Shown here piece by piece: positions 27,801 through 35,036 of a DNA stretch of 64,000 nucleotides. This stretch comes from Ornithinimicrobium murale (GTDB lineage Bacteria > Actinomycetota > Actinomycetes > Actinomycetales > Dermatophilaceae), in NCBI RefSeq assembly GCF_003352835.1, contig NZ_QLVD01000001.1:124001-188000 (forward strand), read 5' to 3'. A program made the position numbers and the translations under genes. Every line of letters begins with the position of its first letter. Position 1 is the stretch's first letter. A model generated the notes under the pieces. The model saw nothing but the letters and a program-made list of their open reading frames with translations, did no database searches and had not been told where the DNA came from.

Positions 27801-28037
27801 GATGAGCTCGACCCCGTTCTCAGCGATCAGGGGATGGGCCCGCGCCTCGCCGAGCTCCTCATCATCGGAGGCGAGCCCGGTGATGACGACCCGGTCAGGG
27901 AGCCGGTGCTGCAGAGAGAGGGCGTCGAGGGTCTGCAGCACCACGGGTCCGCCGGGGTGCGTCAGGAGGATGACGGTCAGGTCCTCCACCGGAACGCGCG
28001 GTCGATCGCGCACCCGGGTCGCGGGTGTGGCGGGCAC
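24861..28037 (-). CDS. Giant glycosyltransferase family 2 membrane protein
   Basis: About 1058 residues. N-terminal GT2 domain: TVILLTHPGGPVVLQTLDALSLQ, the donor-binding region WIWILHDDSVPEPEAL and GVEGLDLSWRSHLAG acceptor part. From about residue 265 onward the protein is mostly membrane: many hydrophobic segments in the middle, then a soluble C-terminal domain and a final membrane helix (TAALAALVLFLALPFG) with an RRRRSS tail. This GT2-plus-membrane architecture next to WhiB and DUF5719 is conserved in actinobacteria; a role in cell-wall polysaccharide synthesis is inferred. The start is uncertain; GTG 28037 (VPATPATRV) is my choice, about 18 bases after the whiB stop. Confidence 0.82.
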   Translation of the reverse strand: MPATPATRVRDRPRVPVEDLTVILLTHPGGPVVLQTLDALSLQHRLPDRVVITGLASDDEELGEARAHPLIAENGVELIVREPVPDPDRDPPLWRVLEDARAGLSTDPGHWIWILHDDSVPEPEALGNLIEAGRRSSGVGIVGPKLVRADDPRRLVSVGHRITRGGRDVDAHVARELDQGQHDQRVDVIGVPLPGLLVRSDVLESVRGIDQAFGDGVEGLDLSWRSHLAGHRVVVATDAVVRQGSNGHPVPTLTTRRRTRQMALARGSWWAAPWRALGVLLTSLLVGLGLLLVKRPHEAAAEFADTGAVLAPARGLGARWRFRGRKRVRRRDLATLFAPGSSGWQGTTDTVHGALVDRDGRRGAAALETGPVSEEVESLESAPSRFRTLWSWPLVLALAAAVGAALVRWRELLPALSGQGYGVAGGEVHTVSAGWSELWHSWADPWTGAGLGSAAAPAPWLLPMSGLTWVVEQLPWVDGSRSPAAVTLAWLLFAAIPLSVVAGYFAARIGVRTRWVRALVGLVWAGMAPLSSGVDEGRLGPVMAHVALPLIVAGIVVAGSRRHGVQRTTTTFATILLTALVGLFAPAVLLLTTVAGVLVLVCGPGWGRLRGLLLALLPWALTGPWLREVLADPRVVLGGAGTTLAGPPEASPWQVLLLHAGGALSPTLWWTLPLLVLAGGATLRRGHRGRRAGALLLGAVLGLAAALAAPLVQLGTVAAGHSEAGEVVTAWPGLFLSAAGACLLLAAAQAVELPPALGRAPWHAPVVAVLTGVVAVAGVGTLAWATWAGVGGQLTEAARPYPAVVDAQATGPEALRVLDLTVEDDRVTYQLDGQEPGLWVRDRATELVRANAAPGTSGPGEQALVEAVHTLTTPASASDSSAAHDALFDLGVGYVGLRAEPDDPLVAGLDATAALSRVNAPEGLLLWRVGSAGAEDALVPPARVRLVDESGTPLAVVPVDGPRSVLRSSGERPGGTAGLVISEGAGWAGVAEVRAGGERLEPVAGQWPLQYAVTAGSAEQLQVTLTRPDLTWQIGTAALAALVLFLALPFGSRRRRSS

Positions 28038-28054
28038 GATGCGGAAGGGCCGTC

Positions 28055-28327
28055 CTAGACGGCGCGCTTCTTCAGCTTGCGTCGCTCCCGCTCGGACAGG
28101 CCGCCCCAGATGCCGAAGCGCTCGTCGTGTGCCAGGGCATACTCCAGGCACTCGGCGCGCACCTCGCAGCCGACGCAGACCTTCTTGGCCTCGCGGGTCG
28201 AGCCACCCTTCTCCGGGAAGAAGGCCTCGGGGTCAGTCTGTGCGCACAGGGCGCGCTCCTGCCACGAGGCCTCCTCCGACTCGGTGTCGGTGCTCGTCAA
28301 AAATGTCATGATCTCCAGCTCGTGCAC
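28055..28327 (-). CDS. whiB: WhiB family iron-sulfur transcription factor (WhiB2/WhmD-like)
   Basis: 90 residues. The four cluster cysteines are C28, C51, C54 and C60 (CVGCEVRAEC), followed by the FGIWGG turn and the basic ERERRKLKKRAV tail. Position beside fbiA matches whiB2, which in mycobacteria and streptomycetes controls septation and cell division with the primary sigma factor. GTG start at 28327 has GGAGGA 3 bases upstream. A near-consensus promoter lies 43 bases ahead. Confidence 0.95.
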   Translation of the reverse strand: MHELEIMTFLTSTDTESEEASWQERALCAQTDPEAFFPEKGGSTREAKKVCVGCEVRAECLEYALAHDERFGIWGGLSERERRKLKKRAV

Positions 28328-28369
28328 GGTTCCTCCAAACCCTCACCCAGCACAAGTAACAACAAGAGA

Positions 28370-28398
28370 ATTACACGCGTGTCATGCGCGATAGTCAA
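28370..28398 (-). promoter_or_regulatory. Near-consensus promoter of whiB
   Basis: Minus strand -35 TTGACT (28398-28393), spacer exactly 17, -10 TGTAAT (28375-28370). The start site would be about 28363, giving a ~36-base leader with GGAGGA before the GTG. This is the strongest classical promoter I can see in the window. The rest of the gap up to fbiA (28399-28608) shows nothing else definite. Confidence 0.75.
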
Positions 28399-28608
28399 GC
28401 CCTGATCTGCTAGCGGTCGCCTGACCTCGCTGTTAGGCCTCCCCGCCGACCTCTGCTATGACCGTCCCGTGGGACCTCCCGGCGCGAGCGCCCGAGGCCC
28501 TCAGACAGGCCGCAGTGGCCCGGGAGCACAGGCGGCGTCCCGGTGCGCGGGACCGCGGCGATGTGGCCGGTTCCGCAGCGGTGTCCCGATGGTGCGAGGA
28601 TTCTGACC

Positions 28609-29625
28609 ATGACGCCCAAGCAGATGAGGATCACCGCACTAGCCGGTGGGGTCGGCGGTGCGCGCTTCGTGCGGGGGCTGCTGCACGAGCTGCGCGCGGT
28701 CCGCGGCGACCAGGAGACCGAAGTCGTTGTCGTGGGCAACACCGGCGACGACATCACCCTCTTCGGGCTGCGCATCTGCCCTGACCTGGACACCATCCTC
28801 TACACCCTCGGTGGTGGCATTGACGAGCGTCAGGGGTGGGGACGGGCCGAGGAGACCCACGCCGTGCAGGCCGAGCTGGCCGAGCTCGGCGCACAGCCTC
28901 AATGGTTCGGCCTGGGCGACCGGGACTTCGCCACCCACATCGCGCGCAGCCAGTGGCTCGGGCAGGGCCAGACCCTCAGTCAGGTCACCGCCCGCCTGGC
29001 CGAGCGCTGGGGGCTGCCCGGCCAGGGCGTCCGGTTGCTGCCGGCCACGGACACCCCGATCGAGACACACGTCGTCCTCGACGAAGCCGGCGCTGACGGG
29101 TCCGACGCTGGCGAACGGGCTGTGCACTTCCAGCAGTGGTGGGTCCAGTTGCAGGCGGCCGTGCCCGCTCGCCGCTTCACGGTCGCCGGGCTCGGCCAGG
29201 CTGTCCCCGCGCCCGGGGTGCTGGAGGCGCTCCGCACCTCCGACGTGATCCTGCTGCCGCCCAGCAACCCGGTCGTCTCGATCGGCATCATCCTCGGCGT
29301 GCCGGGCGTTCGGGACGCCCTGCGGGGGTCGCGCGCACCCGTCGTGGGTGTCAGCCCGATCATCGGCGGCGCCCCCGTGCGGGGCCACGCCGACGCCTGC
29401 CTGTCGGCGATGGAGGTCGAGGTCAGCGCGCGCGGCGTCGCAGGCCTCTATGCCGACTTCCTCGACGGCTGGCTGGTCGACGAGGCGGACACCGGCACGG
29501 TCCAGACACCCCGCCTGCAGACCCGCGCCCTGGACCTGCGGATGCGTGATGAGGCGGGCGCCGCGCGGATCGCCGGAGCCGCCCTCGACCTGGCCGCCGA
29601 GCTCTCCGTCCAGCGCAGCGCATGA
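28609..29625 (+). CDS. fbiA: 2-phospho-L-lactate (phosphoenolpyruvate) transferase, F420 biosynthesis
   Basis: 338 residues, CofD/FbiA family. It joins the guanylylated lactate/PEP precursor to the deazaflavin FO to make (dehydro)F420-0. Family motifs: ITALAGGVGGARFVRGL at the N-terminus, NTGDDITLFGLRICPDLDTILYTLGG, GLGDRDFATHIARSQWL and LLPPSNPVVSIGIILGVPG. ATG 28609 is chosen because GCGAGGA is 8 bases upstream. The stop overlaps the fbiB start by 4 bases. Confidence 0.96.
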   Translation: MTPKQMRITALAGGVGGARFVRGLLHELRAVRGDQETEVVVVGNTGDDITLFGLRICPDLDTILYTLGGGIDERQGWGRAEETHAVQAELAELGAQPQWFGLGDRDFATHIARSQWLGQGQTLSQVTARLAERWGLPGQGVRLLPATDTPIETHVVLDEAGADGSDAGERAVHFQQWWVQLQAAVPARRFTVAGLGQAVPAPGVLEALRTSDVILLPPSNPVVSIGIILGVPGVRDALRGSRAPVVGVSPIIGGAPVRGHADACLSAMEVEVSARGVAGLYADFLDGWLVDEADTGTVQTPRLQTRALDLRMRDEAGAARIAGAALDLAAELSVQRSA

Positions 29626-30668
29626 CCGACCCGACCCCCGGCTCCGGGACGGTGACGATCCACCCGCTCCACGACATACCGGAGATCGGGTCCGGTGCCG
29701 ACCTCGGCCGCGTCATCCGGGACGCCCTCGACCGGGCCGGGCTGACCCTCACCGAGGGCGACGTCCTGGCCGTCTCCAGCAAGGTGATCTCCAAGGCACA
29801 GGGGCTGCGGACCGCCGACGACGGCCGCGCGGACTCCGTGCTGCAGCACAGCCGTCGGGTGGTGGCCGAGCGCCGCACCCCCACCGGCACCACCCGCGTC
29901 GTCGAGGCGCTGGCCGGGCCGGTCATGGCCGGTGCCGGGATCGACGGCTCCAACACCGGTCCCGACGAGCGGCTGCTGCTGCTCCCGGCCGACCCCGACC
30001 TGGCGGCGCGCCAGCTCTACGCCGACCTGCTGACCGCCCACGCGCCGCACCCGCTCCCCCGCATCGGAATCGTGGTGACCGACACCGCCGGGCGGCCCTG
30101 GCGTGAGGGCCAGACCGACTTCGCCCTGGGCGCGTGCTCGGTGGCTGTCGTCGAGGACCTGCGCGGCGGCACCGACACGGACGGGCGTCCCCTGGCCGTC
30201 ACCTCGCGGGCGGTGGCCGACGAGATCGCCGCCGCCGCGGACCTGGTCAAGGGCAAGTCGCGCGCCGTGCCGGTGGCCCTGGTCCGCGGGCTGCCCGAGG
30301 GCACGGTGACCGGCCCGGGCAGTGCCGGAGCCCGGAGCATGGTCCGGACCGGCCCCGGCGACTGGTTCGCGCTCGGCTCGGCCGAAGCGGTCCGCGCCGC
30401 CCTCGGAGTCGCCCCCGGATCGGCTGCGGCCGATCAGGTCGGCGTCGCCTCGGTCGTCCCGGAACCGTATGCTGACCGGCTGACCCGGGCGACCCGCCTC
30501 GCCCTGCACGGGGAGGGCGCCGCCTCGGTGGTGCCGTCATCGGATGGCGGCCTGGTCGTGCACGCCGACGACCCGTTCGTCGCGGGCCGGGTCGGTGCGC
30601 GTCTGGAGGTGGCGCTGGCCAGCGAGTCGCTGAATGACGTCGTCATCACCTGCTCCACCCGTCCCTGA
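29622..30668 (+). CDS. fbiB: Coenzyme F420-0:L-glutamate ligase, short FbiB
   Basis: 348 residues. The CofE domain (about 15-255) adds glutamates to F420-0: GDVLAVSSKVISKAQG, GSNTGPDERLLLLPADPD, IGIVVTDTAGRPWREGQTDFALG and DLVKGKSRAVPVALVRGL. Mycobacterial FbiB is about 100 residues longer and carries a C-terminal FMN nitroreductase domain that reduces dehydro-F420-0. Here only about 95 residues follow CofE and they lack a recognisable full nitroreductase domain. GTG/ATG overlap with fbiA shows coupled translation. Confidence 0.92.
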   Translation: MTDPTPGSGTVTIHPLHDIPEIGSGADLGRVIRDALDRAGLTLTEGDVLAVSSKVISKAQGLRTADDGRADSVLQHSRRVVAERRTPTGTTRVVEALAGPVMAGAGIDGSNTGPDERLLLLPADPDLAARQLYADLLTAHAPHPLPRIGIVVTDTAGRPWREGQTDFALGACSVAVVEDLRGGTDTDGRPLAVTSRAVADEIAAAADLVKGKSRAVPVALVRGLPEGTVTGPGSAGARSMVRTGPGDWFALGSAEAVRAALGVAPGSAAADQVGVASVVPEPYADRLTRATRLALHGEGAASVVPSSDGGLVVHADDPFVAGRVGARLEVALASESLNDVVITCSTRP

Positions 30669-30674
30669 CGCGCG

Positions 30675-31619
30675 TCACCGCACCGGCAGGTGGCTCCGCG
30701 GCGCCATGCGCGGACCACGCCGCGGCCGCATCACGCCGGCGAGCTCGAGCAGTCGTTGGACGCGGTAGCGGTGGCCGCGGTAGGGCTCGAGCAGCTCGGC
30801 CAGGCCGTCGTCGTCGAGCTCCTTCCCGGTCAGGGCCCAACCGATGTTCCGGGCCACGTGATAGTCACCGAAGCTCACCGCGTCGGCGTCGCCGAGTGCC
30901 CGTTGTGCAGTCTCGGCCGCAGTCCAGACCCCGACGCCCGGGACGGCCCGCAGCCGCCGGTGCGCCTGCGCCAGCGGCAGGTCACACACCGGCGCCAACC
31001 GGTCGGCCAACCGCACGACACGCATGACCGTGTCGGCACGCTGTGGGCTGACCCCCATCCGGAGCCACTCCCAGGAGGGGACGCCGCGCAGTCGCCCAGG
31101 GGAGGGTGCGACATACAGCCCCAGCTCCCGGCCGGGCCCTGGTGCCGGCTCCCCCAGGCGCCGCACGATCCTCCGGTAGCCACCAAAGGCTTCCTGACCG
31201 GTCACCTTCTGCTCGATGATCGCGGGCACCAGGGACTCCAGGACCAGGCCCGTCCGGGGCACCCGCCAGCCGGCGCCGCGCCGCGCCAACGCGGTGGCCA
31301 CCAGCTCGTGGCGCGGCACGAACGAGGACGGGTCGTCATCCTCACCCAGCATCTGTGGCAACCGGTCCAGGAGCGATTCTGCGGCCTGCGCCTCACCCCA
31401 GGCGTGGGCCACGACCCGCCCCTCCGAGGGGCGGCTGGACAGCCGGAGGGTCACGGGCCCCAGTTGGGTGCGCACCCCGCGCCAGAGCACCCCGTCTGCA
31501 CCGATCCACGTGGGGTCACCCGCGCCGCGCTGCAGCGTCCCCCACGTGGCGGCCACGTCAACCGGACGACCCGGCGACCACTGTCGCGCGAGCGGCCGAG
31601 GGTGTGCCGTCCCTGTCAC
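30675..31619 (-). CDS. DNA-3-methyladenine glycosylase-like protein (HhH-GPD)
   Basis: 314 residues of the AlkA-type HhH-GPD superfamily. The central part shows VPAIIEQKVTGQEAFGGYRRIVRRLG, the helix-hairpin-helix RLRAVPGVGVWTAAETAQRALGDADAV and the catalytic Asp within SFGDYHVARNIGWALTG. Excises alkylated bases from DNA. Convergent with fbiB, 6 bases apart, with no terminator seen. GTG start at 31619. The equivalent gene is often found near the fbi genes in actinobacteria. Confidence 0.9.
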   Translation of the reverse strand: MTGTAHPRPLARQWSPGRPVDVAATWGTLQRGAGDPTWIGADGVLWRGVRTQLGPVTLRLSSRPSEGRVVAHAWGEAQAAESLLDRLPQMLGEDDDPSSFVPRHELVATALARRGAGWRVPRTGLVLESLVPAIIEQKVTGQEAFGGYRRIVRRLGEPAPGPGRELGLYVAPSPGRLRGVPSWEWLRMGVSPQRADTVMRVVRLADRLAPVCDLPLAQAHRRLRAVPGVGVWTAAETAQRALGDADAVSFGDYHVARNIGWALTGKELDDDGLAELLEPYRGHRYRVQRLLELAGVMRPRRGPRMAPRSHLPVR

Positions 31620-31704
31620 GGATCCATGCTCTCATCGGCCGGGGCCTGAGCCGTCGGCCACCGGAAAACAACGGCACCCCTCCCGAGGTCGCGGCCATCT
31701 CGGC

Positions 31705-31710
31705 TAGCGT
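31705..31710 (+). promoter_or_regulatory. Putative -10 box (TAGCGT) for the leaderless TIGR03089 gene
   Basis: TAGCGT ends 6 bases before GTG 31717. Confidence 0.5.
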
Positions 31711-31716
31711 GACCCC

Positions 31717-32430
31717 GTGCTCACCCCACACCAGGCGCTCACCGACCTCGTGCGCGAGGACCCGACGCGGCCTGCCATCACCTTCTACGACGACACCCCC
31801 GGCCCCACCCAGGGCGAGCGCATCGAGATCTCCCGGCGCGTCCTGGACAACTGGGTAGCCAAGGCGGCCAACGCCCTGCAGGAGGGGCTCGATGTCCAGC
31901 GTGGCTCGATCGTGCTGCTCGACCTTCCCTGCCCGCACTGGCGCACCTGCTACTGGGCCCTGGCGGTCTGGGCGGTCGGTGCGACGCTGACCCTGGACCC
32001 GCACGAGGGCGCGGACGTCCTGGTCACCACGGACCCGGACTCGCCCACGGCCGAGGACGCCGACGAGGTCGTCGCCGTGACGCTGGCCGCGCTGGCCCGG
32101 GAGTATGCCGGCGACCTGCGCTCCGGCGTGATGGACGAGGCCAAGGAGGTCTCCAGCTTCGGGGACGGCTTCACCCCGTGGGACGAGCCGGAGGCCGAGG
32201 ACGACGCCCTGGTGCACGACGGCAACCGGACCCCCTACGCGGAGCTGTTCGGCGAGGCGGAGTGGGCGCCCGGGTCACGGGTGCTGGTCACCGGCACCTC
32301 GGCATACGACCTGCTCGGGCACCTGCTCCGCGCCCTGGCGACCGGGTCCTCCCTCGTCCTGGTGCGCGGCCCGGAACCGGCGAGCGAGGACCCCCGGATC
32401 CTCAGCGAGGGTGTGACCGTCCGCACATAG
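31717..32430 (+). CDS. TIGR03089 family protein (AMP-binding enzyme N-terminal-like)
   Basis: 237 residues. Resembles the N-terminal part of acyl-CoA synthetases (RPAITFYDD... ERIEISRRVLDNWVAKAANALQ... GSIVLLDLPCPHWRTCYWALAVWAVGAT) but is far shorter than the 500-plus residues of a full enzyme and lacks the C-terminal adenylation motifs. The family is restricted to actinobacteria and is often found near F420 genes. No activity is known. GTG start is probably leaderless. Confidence 0.88.
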   Translation: MLTPHQALTDLVREDPTRPAITFYDDTPGPTQGERIEISRRVLDNWVAKAANALQEGLDVQRGSIVLLDLPCPHWRTCYWALAVWAVGATLTLDPHEGADVLVTTDPDSPTAEDADEVVAVTLAALAREYAGDLRSGVMDEAKEVSSFGDGFTPWDEPEAEDDALVHDGNRTPYAELFGEAEWAPGSRVLVTGTSAYDLLGHLLRALATGSSLVLVRGPEPASEDPRILSEGVTVRT

Positions 32431-32461
32431 CCCCGCCGCGTGGGCGGGGGCCGGGCGCCGG

Positions 32462-32467
32462 TAGGGT
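32462..32467 (+). promoter_or_regulatory. Putative -10 box (TAGGGT) for leaderless scoA
   Basis: TAGGGT ends 7 bases before ATG 32475. No ribosome-binding site is visible before the ATG. Confidence 0.5.
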
Positions 32468-32474
32468 GCGGTGC

Positions 32475-33269
32475 ATGGACAAGGTTGTCAGGAGTGCTGC
32501 GGAAGCCGTCGCAGGAATCGAGAACGGCATGACCCTCACCGTCGGTGGGTTCGGCATCTCGGGGGTCCCGAGCGTGCTCATCGACGCGGTGCTTGAGGCG
32601 GGCACCACCGACCTGCAGGTGGTCTCGAACAACTGCGGTGTCGACGACGCGGGGCTGGGAGTGCTCCTCGCACAGCACCGGGTGAGCCGGGTCATCGCCT
32701 CCTACGTCGGGGAGAACAAGGAGTTCGCCCGGCAGTACCTCTCCGGTGAGCTGGAGCTGGAGCTCACCCCGCAGGGCACGTTGGCCGAGAAGATGCGGTC
32801 GGCCGGTGCCGGCATCCCGGCCTTCTGGACGCCCACGGGTGTGGGGTCCCTGGTCTCCGAGGGCGGCATGCCGTGGCACTACGACTCCGAGGGGAAGGTC
32901 ATCAAGGAGTCGCCGCCGAAGGAGAAGCGCGAGTTCACCGTGCGCGGTGTCACGCGCGAGTATGTGCTCGAGGAGTCCATCTTCGCCGACTTCGGTCTGC
33001 TCCGTGCGGCCCGCGGCGACCGCCACGGCAACCTGGTCTTCAACCGCTCGGCCCGCAACTTCAACCCGCTGTGCGCGATGGCTGCCGGGGTGGCCGTGGC
33101 CGAGGTCGAGGAGCTCGTCGAGCCCGGCGAGATCGACCCCGACGAGGTGCACCTGCCTGGCATCTACGTGCAGCGGGTGCTCCCGCTGACGCCCGAGCAG
33201 GTCGCCGCCAAGCAGATCGAGAAGCACACCACGCGGCCCCGCCCGGGCAGCACCACCGAGGAGGCCTGA
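32475..33269 (+). CDS. scoA: 3-oxoacid CoA-transferase, subunit A
   Basis: 264 residues of CoA-transferase family I, alpha subunit. Conserved GMTLTVGGFGISGVPSVLIDAV, VSNNCGVDDAGLGVLL and FYTPTGVG-like FWTPTGVGSLVSEGG are visible. With subunit B it moves CoA between succinyl-CoA and acetoacetate, allowing use of ketone bodies or branched-chain degradation products. ATG 32475 is the family start; earlier in-frame sequence overlaps the preceding gene in another frame and is not conserved. Four bases separate it from scoB. Confidence 0.95.
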   Translation: MDKVVRSAAEAVAGIENGMTLTVGGFGISGVPSVLIDAVLEAGTTDLQVVSNNCGVDDAGLGVLLAQHRVSRVIASYVGENKEFARQYLSGELELELTPQGTLAEKMRSAGAGIPAFWTPTGVGSLVSEGGMPWHYDSEGKVIKESPPKEKREFTVRGVTREYVLEESIFADFGLLRAARGDRHGNLVFNRSARNFNPLCAMAAGVAVAEVEELVEPGEIDPDEVHLPGIYVQRVLPLTPEQVAAKQIEKHTTRPRPGSTTEEA

Positions 33270-33272
33270 GCC

Positions 33273-33911
33273 ATGGCACTGACCCGTCAGGAGATGGCGG
33301 CCCGCGCCGCCCAGGAGCTGCACGACGGCGACTACGTCAACCTGGGCATCGGCATGCCCACGCTGGTGCCCAACTACGTGCCCGACGATGTGGAGCTGGT
33401 GCTGCAGTCCGAGAACGGCATCCTCGGGGTGGGTCCCTACCCCTATGAGGGTGAGGAGCACCCGGACCTGATCAACGCCGGCAAGGAGACCGTCACGCTG
33501 CGAGCCGGCGCCTCGATCTTCGACTCGGCCACCAGCTTCGGCATGATCCGAGGCGGCAAGGTCGACGCCGCCATCCTCGGGGCGATGCAGGTCTCGGCCG
33601 CCGGTGACATCGCCAACTGGATGATCCCCGGCAAGATGGTCAAGGGCATGGGCGGGGCGATGGACCTGGTCCTGGGCGCCAAGAAGGTCATCGTGCTGAT
33701 GGACCACGTCGCCAAGGACGGCACCCACAAGATCGTGCAGGAGTGCTCACTGCCCATCACCGGCCTGGCCGTGGTGCAGCGCATCATCACCGACCTCGCG
33801 GTCATCGACGTCACCGACGACGGCCTGGTCCTGCGCGAGGTCGCCGAGGGGGTCACCACCGAGGAGGTCCAGGAGAAGACCGGCGCGCAGCTGACGGTCG
33901 ACCTGACCTGA
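33273..33911 (+). CDS. scoB: 3-oxoacid CoA-transferase, subunit B
   Basis: 212 residues, beta subunit. The catalytic Glu is in [19 protein letters not shown] (ENG motif, about residue 51), and [15 protein letters not shown] and [18 protein letters not shown] are conserved. It forms the active heterodimer or heterotetramer with subunit A. ATG start, and a GC-rich hairpin follows the stop. Confidence 0.95.
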   Translation: MALTRQEMAARAAQELHDGDYVNLGIGMPTLVPNYVPDDVELVLQSENGILGVGPYPYEGEEHPDLINAGKETVTLRAGASIFDSATSFGMIRGGKVDAAILGAMQVSAAGDIANWMIPGKMVKGMGGAMDLVLGAKKVIVLMDHVAKDGTHKIVQECSLPITGLAVVQRIITDLAVIDVTDDGLVLREVAEGVTTEEVQEKTGAQLTVDLT

Positions 33912-33928
33912 TCTCAGACTCGCGACAG

Positions 33929-33959
33929 GGCCCCTGCACCGGACCACCGGGCAGGGGCC
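33929..33959 (+). terminator. 9-bp hairpin after scoB
   Basis: Arms GGCCCCTGC (33929-33937) and GCAGGGGCC (33951-33959) flank 13 bases that can form an inner CCGG/CCGG stem. It separates the convergent scoB (+) and glycosyltransferase (-). No T tract. Confidence 0.65.
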
Positions 33960-33970
33960 ACGTCGTGGGC

Positions 33971-34936
33971 TCAGTCCCGGCTGGTCCCGCGCAGGAAACC
34001 CGCTCCCCACGCCATGTGCATCGTGGTCAGGACCGCCGGGACCCGCAGCGCCACCGACGGGCCCTGACGGGCCCCCATGGCCAGGCCGCCCACGGTCACC
34101 GCCACGGCATAACCGAGCGGGGCCAGCAGCGCCGGCCGCCAGACGAGCCCACCGACACCGCCGGCGACGACGGCTACCAGAGCGACCGGAGGTGCGAGAT
34201 AGCGGGCACTGACCGAGGAGGGGTGCTGCCGCATCACCCGGCGACGCCACTGGCCGGTCGTGAAGTACTGCCGGGCCAGGGCGCCGAAGTCCGGCCGCGG
34301 GCGGTAGGTGACCTCCAGCTCCGGGTCGAACCAGACCGTCCCGCCCATCTGCCGGATCCGCCAGTTCATCTCCCAGTCCTGCGCCCGGGAGTAGGTGCTG
34401 TCATAACCGCCCACCCGACGCAGCCAGTCCCGCTGGAAGACCCCGAGGAAGACCGTCTCGGCGGGGCCGGGTGGACCGCCCACGTGGAACCGCGCGGAGC
34501 CGAGTCCCAGCCGGGAACGCATGGCGAGCGCCACGGCCCGCTCGAAGTCGGTCTGCCCCTCGGCGGCCATCACGCCCCCGACATTGGCCGCGCCCGTCTC
34601 CTGCATCACCCGCACCGCCCGGGCGATGTAGCCCGGGGACAGTTCCCCGTGCCCGTCCATCCGCACGATGATCTCGTGCCGTGCCGCCGCAAGAGCGGCA
34701 TTCAGACTGTCGGGCGTGCGACCAGTTGGGTTCTGCACCAACGTGACCCGCGGGTCTGAGGCGACAACCTCTTCAGCGACCTGCAGCGTCCGGTCCCGGC
34801 TCGGGCCGACGGCAACCACGACCTCCAGCTCCCCTGCATACTCCTGGGCCAGCACCGACCGAACCGCCTCTGCGAGGTGCCGCTCCTCATTGAGGACCGG
34901 CATGATCACGGAGACGGGCGGATAGGGGAGGCTCAC
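33971..34936 (-). CDS. Glycosyltransferase family 2 protein (succinoglycan/ExoA-like)
   Basis: 321 residues. GT2 fold: VSVIMPVLNEERHLAEAVRSVLAQ, NPTGRTPDSLNAALAAARHEIIVRMDGHGEL (DxD-type), a glycine-rich GGPPGPAETVFLGVFQRDWLRRVGGYD acceptor region and AQDWEMNWRIRQMG. Two C-terminal membrane helices follow (AVVAGGVGGLVW, LGYAVAVTVGG). Probably builds an extracellular or wall-linked glycan. The GTG start (34936) has a TAGCCT box 6 bases upstream. It is divergent from the LCP gene. Confidence 0.9.
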   Translation of the reverse strand: MSLPYPPVSVIMPVLNEERHLAEAVRSVLAQEYAGELEVVVAVGPSRDRTLQVAEEVVASDPRVTLVQNPTGRTPDSLNAALAAARHEIIVRMDGHGELSPGYIARAVRVMQETGAANVGGVMAAEGQTDFERAVALAMRSRLGLGSARFHVGGPPGPAETVFLGVFQRDWLRRVGGYDSTYSRAQDWEMNWRIRQMGGTVWFDPELEVTYRPRPDFGALARQYFTTGQWRRRVMRQHPSSVSARYLAPPVALVAVVAGGVGGLVWRPALLAPLGYAVAVTVGGLAMGARQGPSVALRVPAVLTTMHMAWGAGFLRGTSRD

Positions 34937-34942
34937 GCGACG

Positions 34943-34948
34943 AGGCTA
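34943..34948 (-). promoter_or_regulatory. Putative -10 box (TAGCCT) for the leaderless GT2 gene
   Basis: TAGCCT on the minus strand, 6 bases before GTG 34936. Confidence 0.5.
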
Positions 34949-35024
34949 CCCGGGGACGGCCCGAAAAGTGATCCTGAGCCTGACCGACCGGCGTGGGCGC
35001 CAGCCTTCCCCCAGCCGGAGCGCC

Positions 35025-35030
35025 TACTCT
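35025..35030 (+). promoter_or_regulatory. Putative -10 box (TACTCT) for the leaderless LCP gene
   Basis: TACTCT ends 6 bases before GTG 35037. Confidence 0.5.
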
Positions 35031-35036
35031 GTCGGC

